Shown here in pieces: positions 17,394-25,274 of a DNA stretch of 47,471 nt. Numbering within the stretch: the first letter of the stretch is position 1; each line of letters starts with the position of its first letter. The stretch covers positions 1-47,471 of the forward strand of contig CAVIJF010000013.1 of assembly GCA_963643175.1 (NCBI GenBank), read 5' to 3'. Source of the stretch: CAMEON01 sp963643175 (GTDB taxonomy: Bacteria > Bacillota > Clostridia > Oscillospirales > CAG-272). The notes under the pieces are model-generated. The model was not told the DNA's origin. It made no database searches and worked only from the letters and a program-made list of their open reading frames with translations. Position numbers and translations under genes: made by a program.

Positions 17394-18071
17394 TTATTTC
17401 CGCACGCGGCGGTCGGTTTTGCGGGCAAGGAGCATTCCGAGCTCCTGAATGACCTGAACAATGAGGATGATGAGCAGCACGCAGATCCAGATGATGTCCT
17501 GATGCGAGCGCTGATGTCCCCAGACAATGGCGATGCCGCCGAGACCGCCGCCGCCGATGGTCGCCGCCATGGCGGAGTAGCCGAGCACGGTCACGGTCGA
17601 GATGACGGCGCCCACGATGAGGGCGGGCTTTGCTTCCGGAATCATAACCTTGCGGATGATGCCGAAATCGGAGGTGCCCATGGACTGTGCCGCCTCAATG
17701 ACGCCGGGGTTGACTTCCTTGAGCGAGGACTCCACCATGCGGGCAACGTAGGGGGCAGCGGCGATGACCAGCATGACAATCATGGCTTTGTTGCCGATGC
17801 CGGTGCCGACGACAGCCTTTGCCACCGGCAGCATGGCGACCATCAGCACAACGAAGGGAATCGAACGGAAGACGTTCACGACCACGCCCAGCACGCGGTT
17901 GAGCCAGCGGATCGGTCGGATGCCGCCCTCCCCGGTCACGGCGAGGATGACGCCCAGCGGAAGCCCGATAATATAGGCAATCAGCGTGGACAGGAAGGTC
18001 ATGTACACGGTTTCCAGAATGCCCCTGCCGAGCGTTCCGGTCTCCCAAAGCTGTTTCAGAACCTCTGACAT
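17394..18071 (-). CDS. Methionine ABC transporter permease
   Basis: Membrane subunit of the methionine importer, 225 residues with five predicted spans. The start at 18071 (MSEVLKQLWETG) has GGAGGTG 5-6 nt upstream and lies 2 nt after the metN stop, implying coupling. The binding-protein-dependent transport signature is seen around EAAQSMGTSDFGIIRKVMIPEA, matched in part by AAQSMGTSDFGIIRKV. The permease contacts MetN through this loop. Confidence 0.94.
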   Translation of the reverse strand: MSEVLKQLWETGTLGRGILETVYMTFLSTLIAYIIGLPLGVILAVTGEGGIRPIRWLNRVLGVVVNVFRSIPFVVLMVAMLPVAKAVVGTGIGNKAMIVMLVIAAAPYVARMVESSLKEVNPGVIEAAQSMGTSDFGIIRKVMIPEAKPALIVGAVISTVTVLGYSAMAATIGGGGLGGIAIVWGHQRSHQDIIWICVLLIILIVQVIQELGMLLARKTDRRVRK

Positions 18072-18073
18072 AC

Positions 18074-19063
18074 TCACACCTCCAGACTGTAAGACGGGAA
18101 ATTGGCGTCCAGCCACACGGTCACGCGCTGGGCGAGCCGATCCTCACCGGGCAGTTCCAGCAGAATCTGACCGTAGGTCTTGCCGCCGATGTCGCGCGTG
18201 TCGGCGAACAGGATGCTGACCGGCACGCCGGTCTCCAGAATCAGAGCCGACACCACGGGGGAATAGGTGGATTCGCCGTTGAAGGCGAGCCGGACGTGTG
18301 CCCCGCCGCGGACGGTCGCCGCCACCTTGACGTGCGGCAGAATCAGCTCCCGCGCGATGGCGGAACGCGGCTTGGCGAATATTTCATCCACCGCGCCCAT
18401 TTCCACGATGCGGCTGTTGTCAATCACCGCCACCCGGTGGCAGATGCGGTCAACCACCGACATCTCGTGCGTGATGACAACCACGGTCACGCCCAGCGTG
18501 CGGTTGATGGTCTGAAGCAGTTCCAGAATGGAATCCGTCGTGGTGGGGTCGAGCGCCGAGGTCGCTTCGTCACACAGCAGGTAGTGCGGGTTGGTGGCGA
18601 GCGCCCGGGCGATTGCCACCCGCTGTTTCTGTCCGCCGGACAGCTGTGCCGGGTAGGCGGAGGCTCTGTCGGCAAGCCCGACCAGTTCCAGCAGCTGCAT
18701 GGCACGGGCGCGTGCTGTATCCCGTTTTTCGTGCACCAGCTCCAGCGGGTACAGCACGTTGCGCAGCACCGTGCGCTGCTCCAGCAGGTTATAGCTCTGG
18801 AAAATCATGCCGATGTTCCGGCGCACCTTCCGCAGTCCGGCGGGGGAAAGCTGCATCAGATCCTGCCCGTCCACCAGCACCTCCCCGTGCGTCGGGCGCT
18901 CCAGCAGGTTCATGCAGCGCACTAAGGTGGATTTTCCCGCGCCGGACAGTCCGATGATGCCGAATATTTCGCCGTCCTGCACCGTCAGGCTGATGTCATC
19001 CAGCGCGGTGAGATCCCCGTCCCGCGTGTGGAAGGTTTTATTCAGATTCCGCAGTTCAATCAT
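18074..19063 (-). CDS. Methionine ABC transporter ATP-binding protein
   Basis: ATPase of the methionine importer, 329 residues. Motifs: Walker A GLSGAGKST, Q-loop IFQSYNLL, signature LSGGQKQRVAIARAL, Walker B YLLCDEATSALDP, and the switch His in VITHEM. After about residue 245 a C-terminal NIL domain follows, which in characterised MetN proteins binds methionine and inhibits transport when it is plentiful. The start at 19063 has AAAGGA 8 nt upstream. Expression is probably controlled by the leader peptide and terminator upstream (19105-19296), so the operon would have both transcriptional and allosteric methionine feedback. Confidence 0.95.
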   Translation of the reverse strand: MIELRNLNKTFHTRDGDLTALDDISLTVQDGEIFGIIGLSGAGKSTLVRCMNLLERPTHGEVLVDGQDLMQLSPAGLRKVRRNIGMIFQSYNLLEQRTVLRNVLYPLELVHEKRDTARARAMQLLELVGLADRASAYPAQLSGGQKQRVAIARALATNPHYLLCDEATSALDPTTTDSILELLQTINRTLGVTVVVITHEMSVVDRICHRVAVIDNSRIVEMGAVDEIFAKPRSAIARELILPHVKVAATVRGGAHVRLAFNGESTYSPVVSALILETGVPVSILFADTRDIGGKTYGQILLELPGEDRLAQRVTVWLDANFPSYSLEV

Positions 19064-19104
19064 GCAATATTCCTTTCTGCGTGTATAATTATACAATCAG
19101 GGCG

Positions 19105-19132
19105 AACAAAAAGGGGAAGCACCGGCTTCCCC
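19105..19132 (-). terminator. Attenuator terminator in the metNIQ leader
   Basis: Minus strand GGGGAAGC-CGGT-GCTTCCCC, a perfect 8-bp stem with 4-nt loop, followed by TTTTTGTT. It lies between the leader peptide and metN, about 41 nt before the metN start, so transcripts must pass it. A 9-bp hairpin (19143-19163, loop TGT) sits just upstream. CUUUCC (19182-19187) could pair with GGGAAG of the terminator arm as an antiterminator, which is inferred. Confidence 0.88.
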
Positions 19133-19206
19133 CCATGCATCGCACCTGCCCACAGGACAGATGAGAGCAAACAGTATTATCGGAAAGACCCCATTGCGGA
19201 AATCTT

Positions 19207-19296
19207 TCAGCGACACACAGAGGTACCGGCATACGGATCACAGCTGAAGCACATCATCATGCGGCACATGCACATCATCATTCCGGCTGCAAACAT
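19207..19296 (-). CDS. Met/Cys-rich leader peptide of metNIQ
   Basis: 29-codon ORF too short for standard gene calling. It has AAAGGAG 8 nt before its ATG and starts about 29 nt after the predicted transcription start of a consensus promoter. The product contains 8 Met and 5 Cys; the core at residues 6-16 reads MMMCMCRMMMC, so seven of eleven codons are ATG. Such a run upstream of an intrinsic terminator and a methionine transporter is the classical layout of ribosome-mediated transcription attenuation: starved ribosomes would stall in the Met run and let the polymerase read through. The role is inferred from layout; no S-box or T-box was recognised in the leader. Cys codons may add cysteine sensing. 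Confidence 0.8.
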   Translation of the reverse strand: MFAAGMMMCMCRMMMCFSCDPYAGTSVCR

Positions 19297-19331
19297 GGCG
19301 GTATCTCCTTTCCTCTGGAAAATATGCTGGT

Positions 19332-19360
19332 ATTATACATCATGTTTCGCGCTTTGTCAA
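19332..19360 (-). promoter_or_regulatory. metNIQ promoter
   Basis: Full consensus on the minus strand: TTGACA (19355-19360), 17-bp spacer, TATAAT (19332-19337). The strength fits an operon controlled after initiation by attenuation rather than by a weak promoter. Confidence 0.9.
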
Positions 19361-19469
19361 GGGAAATTTTTCGCTTCCGATCAAGTTTGTTGAATTTGTA
19401 TTATTGCGGTTTTTTATGCGCGGCCTGTTTTGGATATTTTGTGACGGTTCTGTGATAAAAGAGGGGTGA

Positions 19470-19785
19470 GGCGCCGTTCCGGCGTACCGGAATGTTACCG
19501 CAAACCGCCCGGCACGCCGGTGTTGCCGGGGAGGTTCTCTCCCTTTGGGTGCCGCAAACTTCCCGGTGCGCCGTGCTGATTCCGGTGCCGGGAAGGGGTG
19601 CCCGTGTCCTGTCGTCTCCGGCTCTCCCCGACTTCGCATAAGTCTATTGCCCCCATCCCCCCGACCCGCGCTCTGCGAGCGCGGGTCGGGGGGATGGGGG
19701 CAAAAAACATATGCCGGAGCAAGAAAGCACCGGAGCAGAACGAGCGCCGGGAGCAAACCCAACGCCGGGGATACTTCCCCCAACA
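19470..19785. repeat. Intergenic repeat mosaic with perfect 27-bp palindrome
   Basis: In the gap between the metNIQ promoter and rplA. Module D-like text covers about 19470-19600 and the block shared with 14223-14262 lies at about 19611-19651. At 19647-19703 two perfect 27-nt arms (ttgcccccatccccccgacc... and its complement) flank a 3-nt TGC loop; this is module B reduced to a symmetrical palindrome. The rest, to 19785, is GC-rich with no gene seen. Confidence 0.8.
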
Positions 19786-19786
19786 C

Positions 19787-19817
19787 AAAACCCCCCCACC
19801 TCTCGGCGGGGGGTTTT
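19787..19817 (-). terminator. rplA terminator
   Basis: AAAACCCCCC and GGGGGGTTTT arms around a gaga-type loop, 10 nt after the rplA stop. The symmetrical A and T runs mean it could act in both directions. Confidence 0.88.
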
Positions 19818-19826
19818 GTAAAAGAA

Positions 19827-20522
19827 TCAGCTCAGCTTTGCCTGATTGATCTTGATACCGGGGCCCATGGTCGAAGCGATCACGCAGCTGCGGATATACT
19901 GACCCTTGCACGCAGCGGGCTTCGCCTTGATGACGGCGCCAACCAGCGTGTCAAAGTTCGCCTGCAGCTTCTCGGCGCCGAAGGACGCCTTGCCGATGGG
20001 GCAGTGGATGATGTTGGTCTTGTCGAGACGGTACTCAATCTTACCTGCCTTCGCCTCACGGACGGCGCGGGCAACATCCGGCGTGACGGTACCTGCCTTG
20101 GGAGAGGGCATCAGTCCCTTGGGACCCAGCACCTTACCCAGACGACCGATGGTACCCATCATGTCAGGGGATGCAATCACGACGTCAAAGTCGAACCAGT
20201 TTTCCTTCTGAATCTTCTCGGCATACTCCAGACCACCGACATAATCGGCGCCGGCTTCCTTTGCCTTATCCACGTTGTCGCCCTTGGCGAAAACCAGAAC
20301 CCTCGCGGTCTTACCGGTTCCGTTGGGCAGAACCACGGCACCGCGGACCTGCTGGTCGGCGTGACGGGAGTCAACACCCAGGCGGATATGAATCTCGATA
20401 GTCTCGTCAAACTTTGCCTTGGACGTCTGGCAAACCAGAGCCAGAGCCTCGGCGGGATCGTACAGCTTGTTCTTTTCCAGCAGCTTTACGCTGTCTGCAT
20501 ACTTCTTACCGACATTAGCCAT
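19827..20522 (-). CDS. 50S ribosomal protein L1
   Basis: Binds 23S rRNA at the L1 stalk and, in many bacteria, represses its own operon. 231 residues, the usual length; the family pattern is clear in MANVGKKYADSVKLLEKNKLY and GKVLGPKGLMPSPKAGTVT. AAAGGAGG precedes the ATG at 20522. It follows rplK by 19 nt. rplJ-rplL, which often come next, are absent here: a terminator and the met operon follow. Confidence 0.96.
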   Translation of the reverse strand: MANVGKKYADSVKLLEKNKLYDPAEALALVCQTSKAKFDETIEIHIRLGVDSRHADQQVRGAVVLPNGTGKTARVLVFAKGDNVDKAKEAGADYVGGLEYAEKIQKENWFDFDVVIASPDMMGTIGRLGKVLGPKGLMPSPKAGTVTPDVARAVREAKAGKIEYRLDKTNIIHCPIGKASFGAEKLQANFDTLVGAVIKAKPAACKGQYIRSCVIASTMGPGIKINQAKLS

Positions 20523-20541
20523 TGCAGTGTTCCTCCTTTAC

Positions 20542-20967
20542 TCAGTCTTCCACCGTGATACCCATGCTGCGCGCGGTGCCGGCGACCATGCTCATGGCAG
20601 CCTCCAGCGACGCGGCGTTCAGGTCGGGCATCTTGGTCTCGGCGATCTTTCTGACCTGATTCTTGGTCAGGGACGCGACCTTGGTCTTGTTGGGCACGGC
20701 GGAGCCGGACTCGATCCCGGCAGCCTTCTTGATCAGAACAGCGGCGGGAGGGGTCTTGGTGATGAACGTGAAGGAACGGTCGGCGTACACGGTGATGACA
20801 ACGGGGATAATAAGACCGATGTCGTTCTTGGTCTGCTCATTGAAAGCCTTGGTGAAGACGGGGATAGCCACGCCGTACTGACCCAGTGCGGGACCTACGG
20901 GAGGCTGAGGGGTCGCCTTACCGGCGGGCAGTTGGAGCTTGATATAGCCCAGAATCTTTTTTGCCAT
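20542..20967 (-). CDS. 50S ribosomal protein L11
   Basis: Part of the GTPase-associated centre of the large subunit. 141 residues, normal length, with the L11 N-terminal IKLQLPAGKATPQPPVGPALGQ-type segment (QLPAGKATPQPPVGPALGQ) and the C-terminal rRNA-binding domain from about 75. GGAGG lies about 10 nt before the ATG. It is separated from nusG by a 244-bp gap that may hold a leader structure. Confidence 0.96.
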   Translation of the reverse strand: MAKKILGYIKLQLPAGKATPQPPVGPALGQYGVAIPVFTKAFNEQTKNDIGLIIPVVITVYADRSFTFITKTPPAAVLIKKAAGIESGSAVPNKTKVASLTKNQVRKIAETKMPDLNAASLEAAMSMVAGTARSMGITVED

Positions 20968-21211
20968 AATGATTTACCTCCAAAATGTGGTACTTGCGCG
21001 GGAGAAGCGCCATAGGCTGATTTTCTCCCTCCCACGTCGGCTCGGGCGCTGCGGCGTCATGTCTCTGCGGCGCGGCGTTGCGGGTGAGCCGGTTTTTCGG
21101 TTGCGTATCGGTGCAGATCTGCCGGGAACTTTTGCGGTGCGCTGACCGCCGGGTGTCCGGGCAAGGGAACCCGCAGGGGTTGGTTACCGGTCCGCGACCG
21201 GACAGGCAGGG
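20968..21211 (-). other. nusG-rplK intergenic leader
   Basis: 244 bp without a gene. Just upstream of rplK the minus strand can form a stem GGGAGA/TCTCCC (about 20999-21030) with an inner AGCC-TAT-GGC element. Ribosomal protein L1 autoregulates rplKA through leader RNA in several bacteria, so a binding site is possible, but no motif was matched with certainty. No promoter of good quality was seen. Confidence 0.3.
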
Positions 21212-21751
21212 TTACTGTGCCGGTCTGAGGAGGGAAGCCTCCATCTCAACCGGAACATCGCGGCGACCGCGCTTGACCAGCACCGTCACCGTGCGCATAT
21301 CCTCGGAGATCGACTGGACAACGCCGGTATAGCCCTCGAACAGGCCGCTGACGATCTGCACCGTGTCGCCGACCTGGAAGGACAGGCGAACCTTGACCTC
21401 CTCGATGTTCAGCCGCTCGACCTCCTCCTCGGAAAGGGGAGTAGGGCGGGAGCCGGGTCCCACGAATCCGGTGACGCCTGTGATATTCCGCACGGCGTGC
21501 CAGCTTGCGTCGGTCATGATCATCTTGACAAAGACATAACTGGGGAAAACCTTGCTTTCGACGGTTTTCTCTTCCCCGTTTTCCCTGACCACGACGGTCT
21601 CCACCGGGATCCTGACATCAAAAATCAGGTCTCCGAGTCCGCGGTTTTCAACAATCTTTTCAAGGTTTGCTTTTACCTTGCTCTCATAGCCCGAATAGGT
21701 GTGCGCCACATACCACCGGGGGCCTACGTTCATCGCGTCGATATCGCTCAT
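21212..21751 (-). CDS. Transcription termination/antitermination factor NusG
   Basis: Couples RNA polymerase to the ribosome and modulates pausing. 179 residues with an N-terminal NGN domain (RWYVAHTYSGYESKVKANLE) and a C-terminal KOW motif (FQVGDTVQIVSGLFEGYTG). AAAGGA precedes the ATG. It lies 32 nt after secE in the usual rpmG-secE-nusG order. Confidence 0.95.
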   Translation of the reverse strand: MSDIDAMNVGPRWYVAHTYSGYESKVKANLEKIVENRGLGDLIFDVRIPVETVVVRENGEEKTVESKVFPSYVFVKMIMTDASWHAVRNITGVTGFVGPGSRPTPLSEEEVERLNIEEVKVRLSFQVGDTVQIVSGLFEGYTGVVQSISEDMRTVTVLVKRGRRDVPVEMEASLLRPAQ

Positions 21752-21783
21752 GCTCTTGTTTCCTTTCAGCCGGATGTGACCGC

Positions 21784-22338
21784 TTACTTACCGATACTCT
21801 TGACGGCTTTGCCCAGTTCAATGATACCGGTGGAGAAAGCGATATCCAGCAGCGCGATCAGGACGGCGATAGCCACGATGATGACCACGACGACAATCGC
21901 GTTCTTCTTCAGCTTATCCTTGGGGCACCAGACGATCTTACCGCACTCGCTCTTCACTGCCTTGAACCACACGGGGATCTTGGCGCGGAAGACGATAGCC
22001 AGAATGACGAGGGCGACCAGAATGACGCCGCCGACAATCAGGTTGATAAGGCGACGGGTTTCCGCCTTCTGCTGCTCCTCACTCTTGGTTTCCGCGGCGG
22101 TGGTTACGGCAGCGGTGGTATCCGCTTCGGCAGCGGTTCCTGTGGCGGTATCGTCCGGTTCGGTTGTGCTTGCGGTTTCGCCGGATGCGGTATCCGACGG
22201 TGCCTCCGTCTCCGTGACTTCTGCGGCGGACGTATCCTCCGCGAGGGCAGACACAACGGACAGGGACACAGCGAGGCACAGGATCAGAAGGGCAGCGAGG
22301 AGTGTACGCAGCGTTTTGCGGTTGCAAATAGCAGTCAT
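21784..22338 (-). CDS. SecE translocase subunit with extended N-terminus
   Basis: Essential subunit of the SecYEG channel. The conserved SecE part is at about 122-170 (WFKAVKSECGKIVWCPKDK, then a membrane span). Unlike the ~60-residue SecE of most Gram-positives, this one has 184 residues: a signal-peptide-like hydrophobic segment at 1-33 with a possible cleavage site ALA/ED, a Thr/Ala/Glu-rich linker at 35-95, and an extra span at about 97-118. Three spans recall the E. coli topology, but with a long outer loop. GGAGG sits about 8 nt before the ATG, which supports this start. Position between rpmG and nusG secures the identity. Confidence 0.88.
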   Translation of the reverse strand: MTAICNRKTLRTLLAALLILCLAVSLSVVSALAEDTSAAEVTETEAPSDTASGETASTTEPDDTATGTAAEADTTAAVTTAAETKSEEQQKAETRRLINLIVGGVILVALVILAIVFRAKIPVWFKAVKSECGKIVWCPKDKLKKNAIVVVVIIVAIAVLIALLDIAFSTGIIELGKAVKSIGK

Positions 22339-22360
22339 TATTTATCCTCCCCGATTCCCG

Positions 22361-22522
22361 TTACTTGGACTCTTTGTGCAGAGTGTGCTTGCGGCAGAAT
22401 TTGCAGTACTTCTTCAGTTCGAGTCTGTCCGGGTCGTTTTTCTTGTTCTTTTTCGTGTCGTAGTTTCTCTGCTTGCACTCCGTGCACACCAGAGTCACCT
22501 TGACTCTTGCTTCATTAGCCAT
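22361..22522 (-). CDS. 50S ribosomal protein L33
   Basis: 53-residue ribosomal protein. The CTEC and CKFC pairs form the zinc ribbon of the zinc-requiring (C+) L33 form; such forms are often exchanged for zinc-free versions when zinc is scarce, though no second copy is in the window. GGGAGGTG lies about 10 nt before the ATG at 22522. It is the first gene of the rpmG-secE-nusG-rplK-rplA unit. Confidence 0.95.
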   Translation of the reverse strand: MANEARVKVTLVCTECKQRNYDTKKNKKNDPDRLELKKYCKFCRKHTLHKESK

Positions 22523-22672
22523 GTGTATCGGCACCTCCCATTCAAAATATTTGTCCTCCCCGGCTGTCTGCCGGTTGTGAGGACCGTGTACCTCCCTCTG
22601 GGACGGCACGGTATCCGACTTGTGGCGCAAGTTCCCGGACACAACAAAAAAGCCCTTCGCAGAGGTAAATGT

Positions 22673-22701
22673 ATTATAGCACCTTTTTCTCCGTCTGTCA
22701 A
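22673..22701 (-). promoter_or_regulatory. rpmG-secE-nusG promoter
   Basis: Full consensus on the minus strand: TTGACA (22696-22701), 17-bp spacer, TATAAT (22673-22678). A ~145-nt leader follows, containing an ACCGTG/CACGGT hairpin at about 22583-22614. The 349-bp gap 22523-22871 holds this promoter, the leader and the fakA terminator. Confidence 0.9.
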
Positions 22702-22786
22702 TAGGTATTTGAAAATTTTGCGGGGGTGGGGGGAGTTCCCTTGGGTACCGGGGGCGGCGCCCTGTCCCGGTGTCCCCTGGGCAGAG

Positions 22787-22817
22787 TAAAAGCCCCCTTC
22801 CCGAAAGAGAAGGGGGC
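22787..22817 (-). terminator. Terminator of the FakA-like gene
   Basis: Minus strand stem GCCCCCTTC/GAAGGGGGC with an 8-nt loop, followed by TTTTAC. It lies about 55 nt after the stop; GC-rich repeat-like text surrounds it. Confidence 0.7.
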
Positions 22818-22871
22818 AAACACTTTCTGCGAAGGCAGGACACATCGGGGACGTCGGGACAAACAAGCCCC

Positions 22872-24560
22872 TCACTCCACGGAAATCACAAAATCATACA
22901 GAGGCTGCCTGCCGGAAATCATCGTGATTTCCGCATCGGGAAGAAGAGCCTGCGCATCGTGCAGAAGCGTGTCGGCGCAGGATTCGCTGACATCGGAACC
23001 GTAGAAGGCAGTCACAAACTCGGCATGCGGGAAATTCTTGAGCATTTCCAGCACAATGGCACGGCGGGACGTGCCGGTGTAGCCGATTTTCCGGTCGCAC
23101 AGACCCATGTACTCACCCGCCCGGATGCTCATGCCGTCAATGGCGGCATCCTTGACGGCGCGGGTCACGGACAGCGTGTGGACGTTGGCAAAGGCGGCGG
23201 TCATGGCGTCGCGGTTTTCCTCCGCGGTCGCATCGGGATTGAAGGCAAGCATGGCGGAAAGCCCTTCCGGCACACTGCGCGTTTCCAGCACAACGGCGGA
23301 CTGACGCCCTTCCTCTGCCAGAATGTGCGCCGCCTGCTGCGCCACCATGATGATATTCTTGTTGTTGGGCAGGATGAAAACGGTTTCGGCGGCGGTTTTG
23401 CGCACGGCGCGGAGCAGGTCGTCGGTGGAGGGATTCATGGTCTGCCCGCCCGTGACAATCTCCTGTACGCCCGTGTCGCGGAAGGCGGCGGCAACACCGT
23501 CCCCCATGCAGACGGCGACGAACCCGACCGGCTTGTCAATCTCCGGGCGCTCCGCGGCGGCAGCAGCGGCAGCGGCGGCGTCCGCGGCAGCCTGATCCGC
23601 CTTCTCGCCGGCGGCGGTCAGTGCGTGGTGCTGGTTGCGCATATTCTCCACTTTCACCATCTCCAGCGAACCGTAACGGACCGCCTCGGACAGCACCCGC
23701 CCGGGGTCGTTGGTGTGGATGTGCACCTTGATGAGCGTTTCATCGTCCACGAACACCATGGAATCGCCCAGCGGTGCGATAGCCAGCCGGAACGGCTCGC
23801 CGGTTCCGTCCCCGGCGTGCTCGGGCGACTTGGCAACGATGCACTCGGTGCAGTAGGCAAACTTAATGCTGGCGGGGTCGATTTCGGAGAAATCGGCGGC
23901 GCCGGCGGTTTGCGTCTGCTCCGCGTCCGGCTCGCCCTCGGCGGCGGCGACGTCCTGCCCCTTGAGCGACGCCAGCATTCCCTTGAGCATGGCGACGAAG
24001 CCGCTGCCGCCCGCGTCCACGACCTTTGCCTGCTTGAGCACGGGGAGCATTTCGGGGGTCTGCTGCAGCACGTCCTCGGCGGAGCTGACCAGCCGCTCAA
24101 AGAATGCCTCCGGGTCGCCCTGATACAGTTCGCTTTCCGCCTCCGCCGTGTCGGCGGTTCCGCGCATAACGGTCAGGATGGTGCCCTCGGTGGGCTGTCC
24201 GACCGCGCGGTACGCCTCATTGGTGCCGGAGCGGATCGCCTTGGCGATGTCCTTTGAGTCGGCTTTTTCCAGTCCCTTGAAGGATTTTGCCATACCCCGG
24301 AAGAACAGCGACAGGATAGCGCCGGAGTTTCCGCGCGCGGCGCGCAGAACCTTTTCCGCCACGCGCCCTGCCGCCTCGGACAGGGTGCCCGGCTCGACGT
24401 GAATCTCGCGCACGGGCTTCATGGTGAGGCTCATGTTGATGCCTGTATCGCCGTCCGGGACGGGGAACACGTTGAGGTTATTGATTTCCGTCTTCTGGCT
24501 GTCCAGCGAATTGGCAGCCGAGACGCACATTTTCTGAAATTTATTACCGTCTATCTGCAT
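22872..24560 (-). CDS. DAK domain protein, FakA-like (fatty acid kinase subunit)
   Basis: 562-residue protein with an N-terminal DhaL-type kinase domain (NVFPVPDGDTGINMS, metal-binding Asp residues; GNSGAILSLFFRGMA) and C-terminal FakA-type domains. In characterised FakA the protein phosphorylates exogenous fatty acids held by a FakB partner. The start at 24560 (MQIDGNKF) has AAAGGTGG upstream; an ATG 7 codons earlier would remove that site. The domains are joined by an Ala-rich linker (ADAAAAAAAAAERPE, about residues 325-339) encoded by GCN repeats. The usual preceding asp23-like gene is missing; recG, often next, lies 8 kb away. Confidence 0.85.
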   Translation of the reverse strand: MQIDGNKFQKMCVSAANSLDSQKTEINNLNVFPVPDGDTGINMSLTMKPVREIHVEPGTLSEAAGRVAEKVLRAARGNSGAILSLFFRGMAKSFKGLEKADSKDIAKAIRSGTNEAYRAVGQPTEGTILTVMRGTADTAEAESELYQGDPEAFFERLVSSAEDVLQQTPEMLPVLKQAKVVDAGGSGFVAMLKGMLASLKGQDVAAAEGEPDAEQTQTAGAADFSEIDPASIKFAYCTECIVAKSPEHAGDGTGEPFRLAIAPLGDSMVFVDDETLIKVHIHTNDPGRVLSEAVRYGSLEMVKVENMRNQHHALTAAGEKADQAAADAAAAAAAAAERPEIDKPVGFVAVCMGDGVAAAFRDTGVQEIVTGGQTMNPSTDDLLRAVRKTAAETVFILPNNKNIIMVAQQAAHILAEEGRQSAVVLETRSVPEGLSAMLAFNPDATAEENRDAMTAAFANVHTLSVTRAVKDAAIDGMSIRAGEYMGLCDRKIGYTGTSRRAIVLEMLKNFPHAEFVTAFYGSDVSESCADTLLHDAQALLPDAEITMISGRQPLYDFVISVE

Positions 24561-24661
24561 ATACGGAATACCACCTTTCATGGCAGTCTGGGGGGCGGAT
24601 GCCCGGAATCTTCAGCTGCGGCGGGATTTTTACGGTATCTGTAGCCGCACACCGGGACATC

Positions 24662-24676
24662 TTGTATCGGATACAA
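24662..24676. promoter_or_regulatory. Candidate operator at the FakA-like promoter
   Basis: Perfect palindrome TTGTATC-G-GATACAA (7+1+7), about 16-30 bp downstream of the -10 box, where a bound repressor would block the polymerase. The regulator is not identified. Confidence 0.5.
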
Positions 24677-24691
24677 TATCCATCCAGCATG

Positions 24692-24720
24692 ATTATACCT
24701 TGTTTTTCCCCTGTTGTCAA
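24692..24720 (-). promoter_or_regulatory. Promoter of the FakA-like gene
   Basis: Full consensus on the minus strand: TTGACA (24715-24720), 17-bp spacer, TATAAT (24692-24697). The leader is about 125 nt. Confidence 0.9.
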
Positions 24721-24879
24721 TACTTTTTTGCGCGGATTTGCCCTCTTGCGGAAATTTCGTGATATTGTCACCAAAACAACAGATTCCGCCTGCGCGGTTT
24801 GGTAGCCGGTGACTAAAGGGGTGCGCCGGGCAGCGCACGGTGGGGGCTGTGTCCCGCGCCGCCGGATATTTCTGCCGCT

Positions 24880-25255
24880 GTATGGCTTTTTTGGAGTATC
24901 TGCTCCCGGCGTCATCGGTTTTACCCCGCCCCGGTGGCAGGGTAAGGGACGCCACCCGGTGCCGGAAGGGGGACTTGTCCCCGGCGTCGCCGGTTTATTC
25001 CGGCTCTTGGCTAAACCGTTTTTCCCCATCCCCCCGGCCCCCTTCCCCTCCGGGGAAGGGGGAGTCTTTAAGTTTGTTTTGCCGGGGACTGTCGCCCCCG
25101 GCACCCCTGCGTCTGCGCCGGACGGGACACGGCGTACCGGAAGGCTTACGGAACCCGGAGGGGGATTGCCCCGGCGTTCCCGGCAAACCGCCCGTCAACC
25201 GGAAAACCTCCCGGTACAGTCACGGGGATGCAAGGGGCGAAGCCCCTGCCAAAAA
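24880..25255. repeat. Intergenic repeat mosaic (modules D, B short, A) in divergent gap
   Basis: The 798-bp gap 24561-25358 has promoters at both ends and this mosaic in the middle. Minus-oriented short module B (about 25025-25064, arms CCCCCTTCCCC / GGGGAAGGGGG) and module A (25081-25102, GCCGGGG...CCCCCGGC) are followed by module D (about 25110-25215) and a second, plus-oriented module A (25230-25249). As at 14 kb, the two A copies point away from each other. No gene is supported. Confidence 0.7.
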
Positions 25256-25274
25256 TTTTTCCGCCGCCGCAGAT

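Noticed and set aside
17342..17527. 62-residue N-terminal extension of MetQ
   Set aside because: It overlaps metI on the same strand and would bury the lipoprotein signal; the start at 17341 has AAGGAG.
19064..19330. SAM riboswitch or T-box upstream of metN
   Set aside because: No S-box core or T-box sequence was recognised, and the leader is largely occupied by a translatable ORF with a strong ribosome site.
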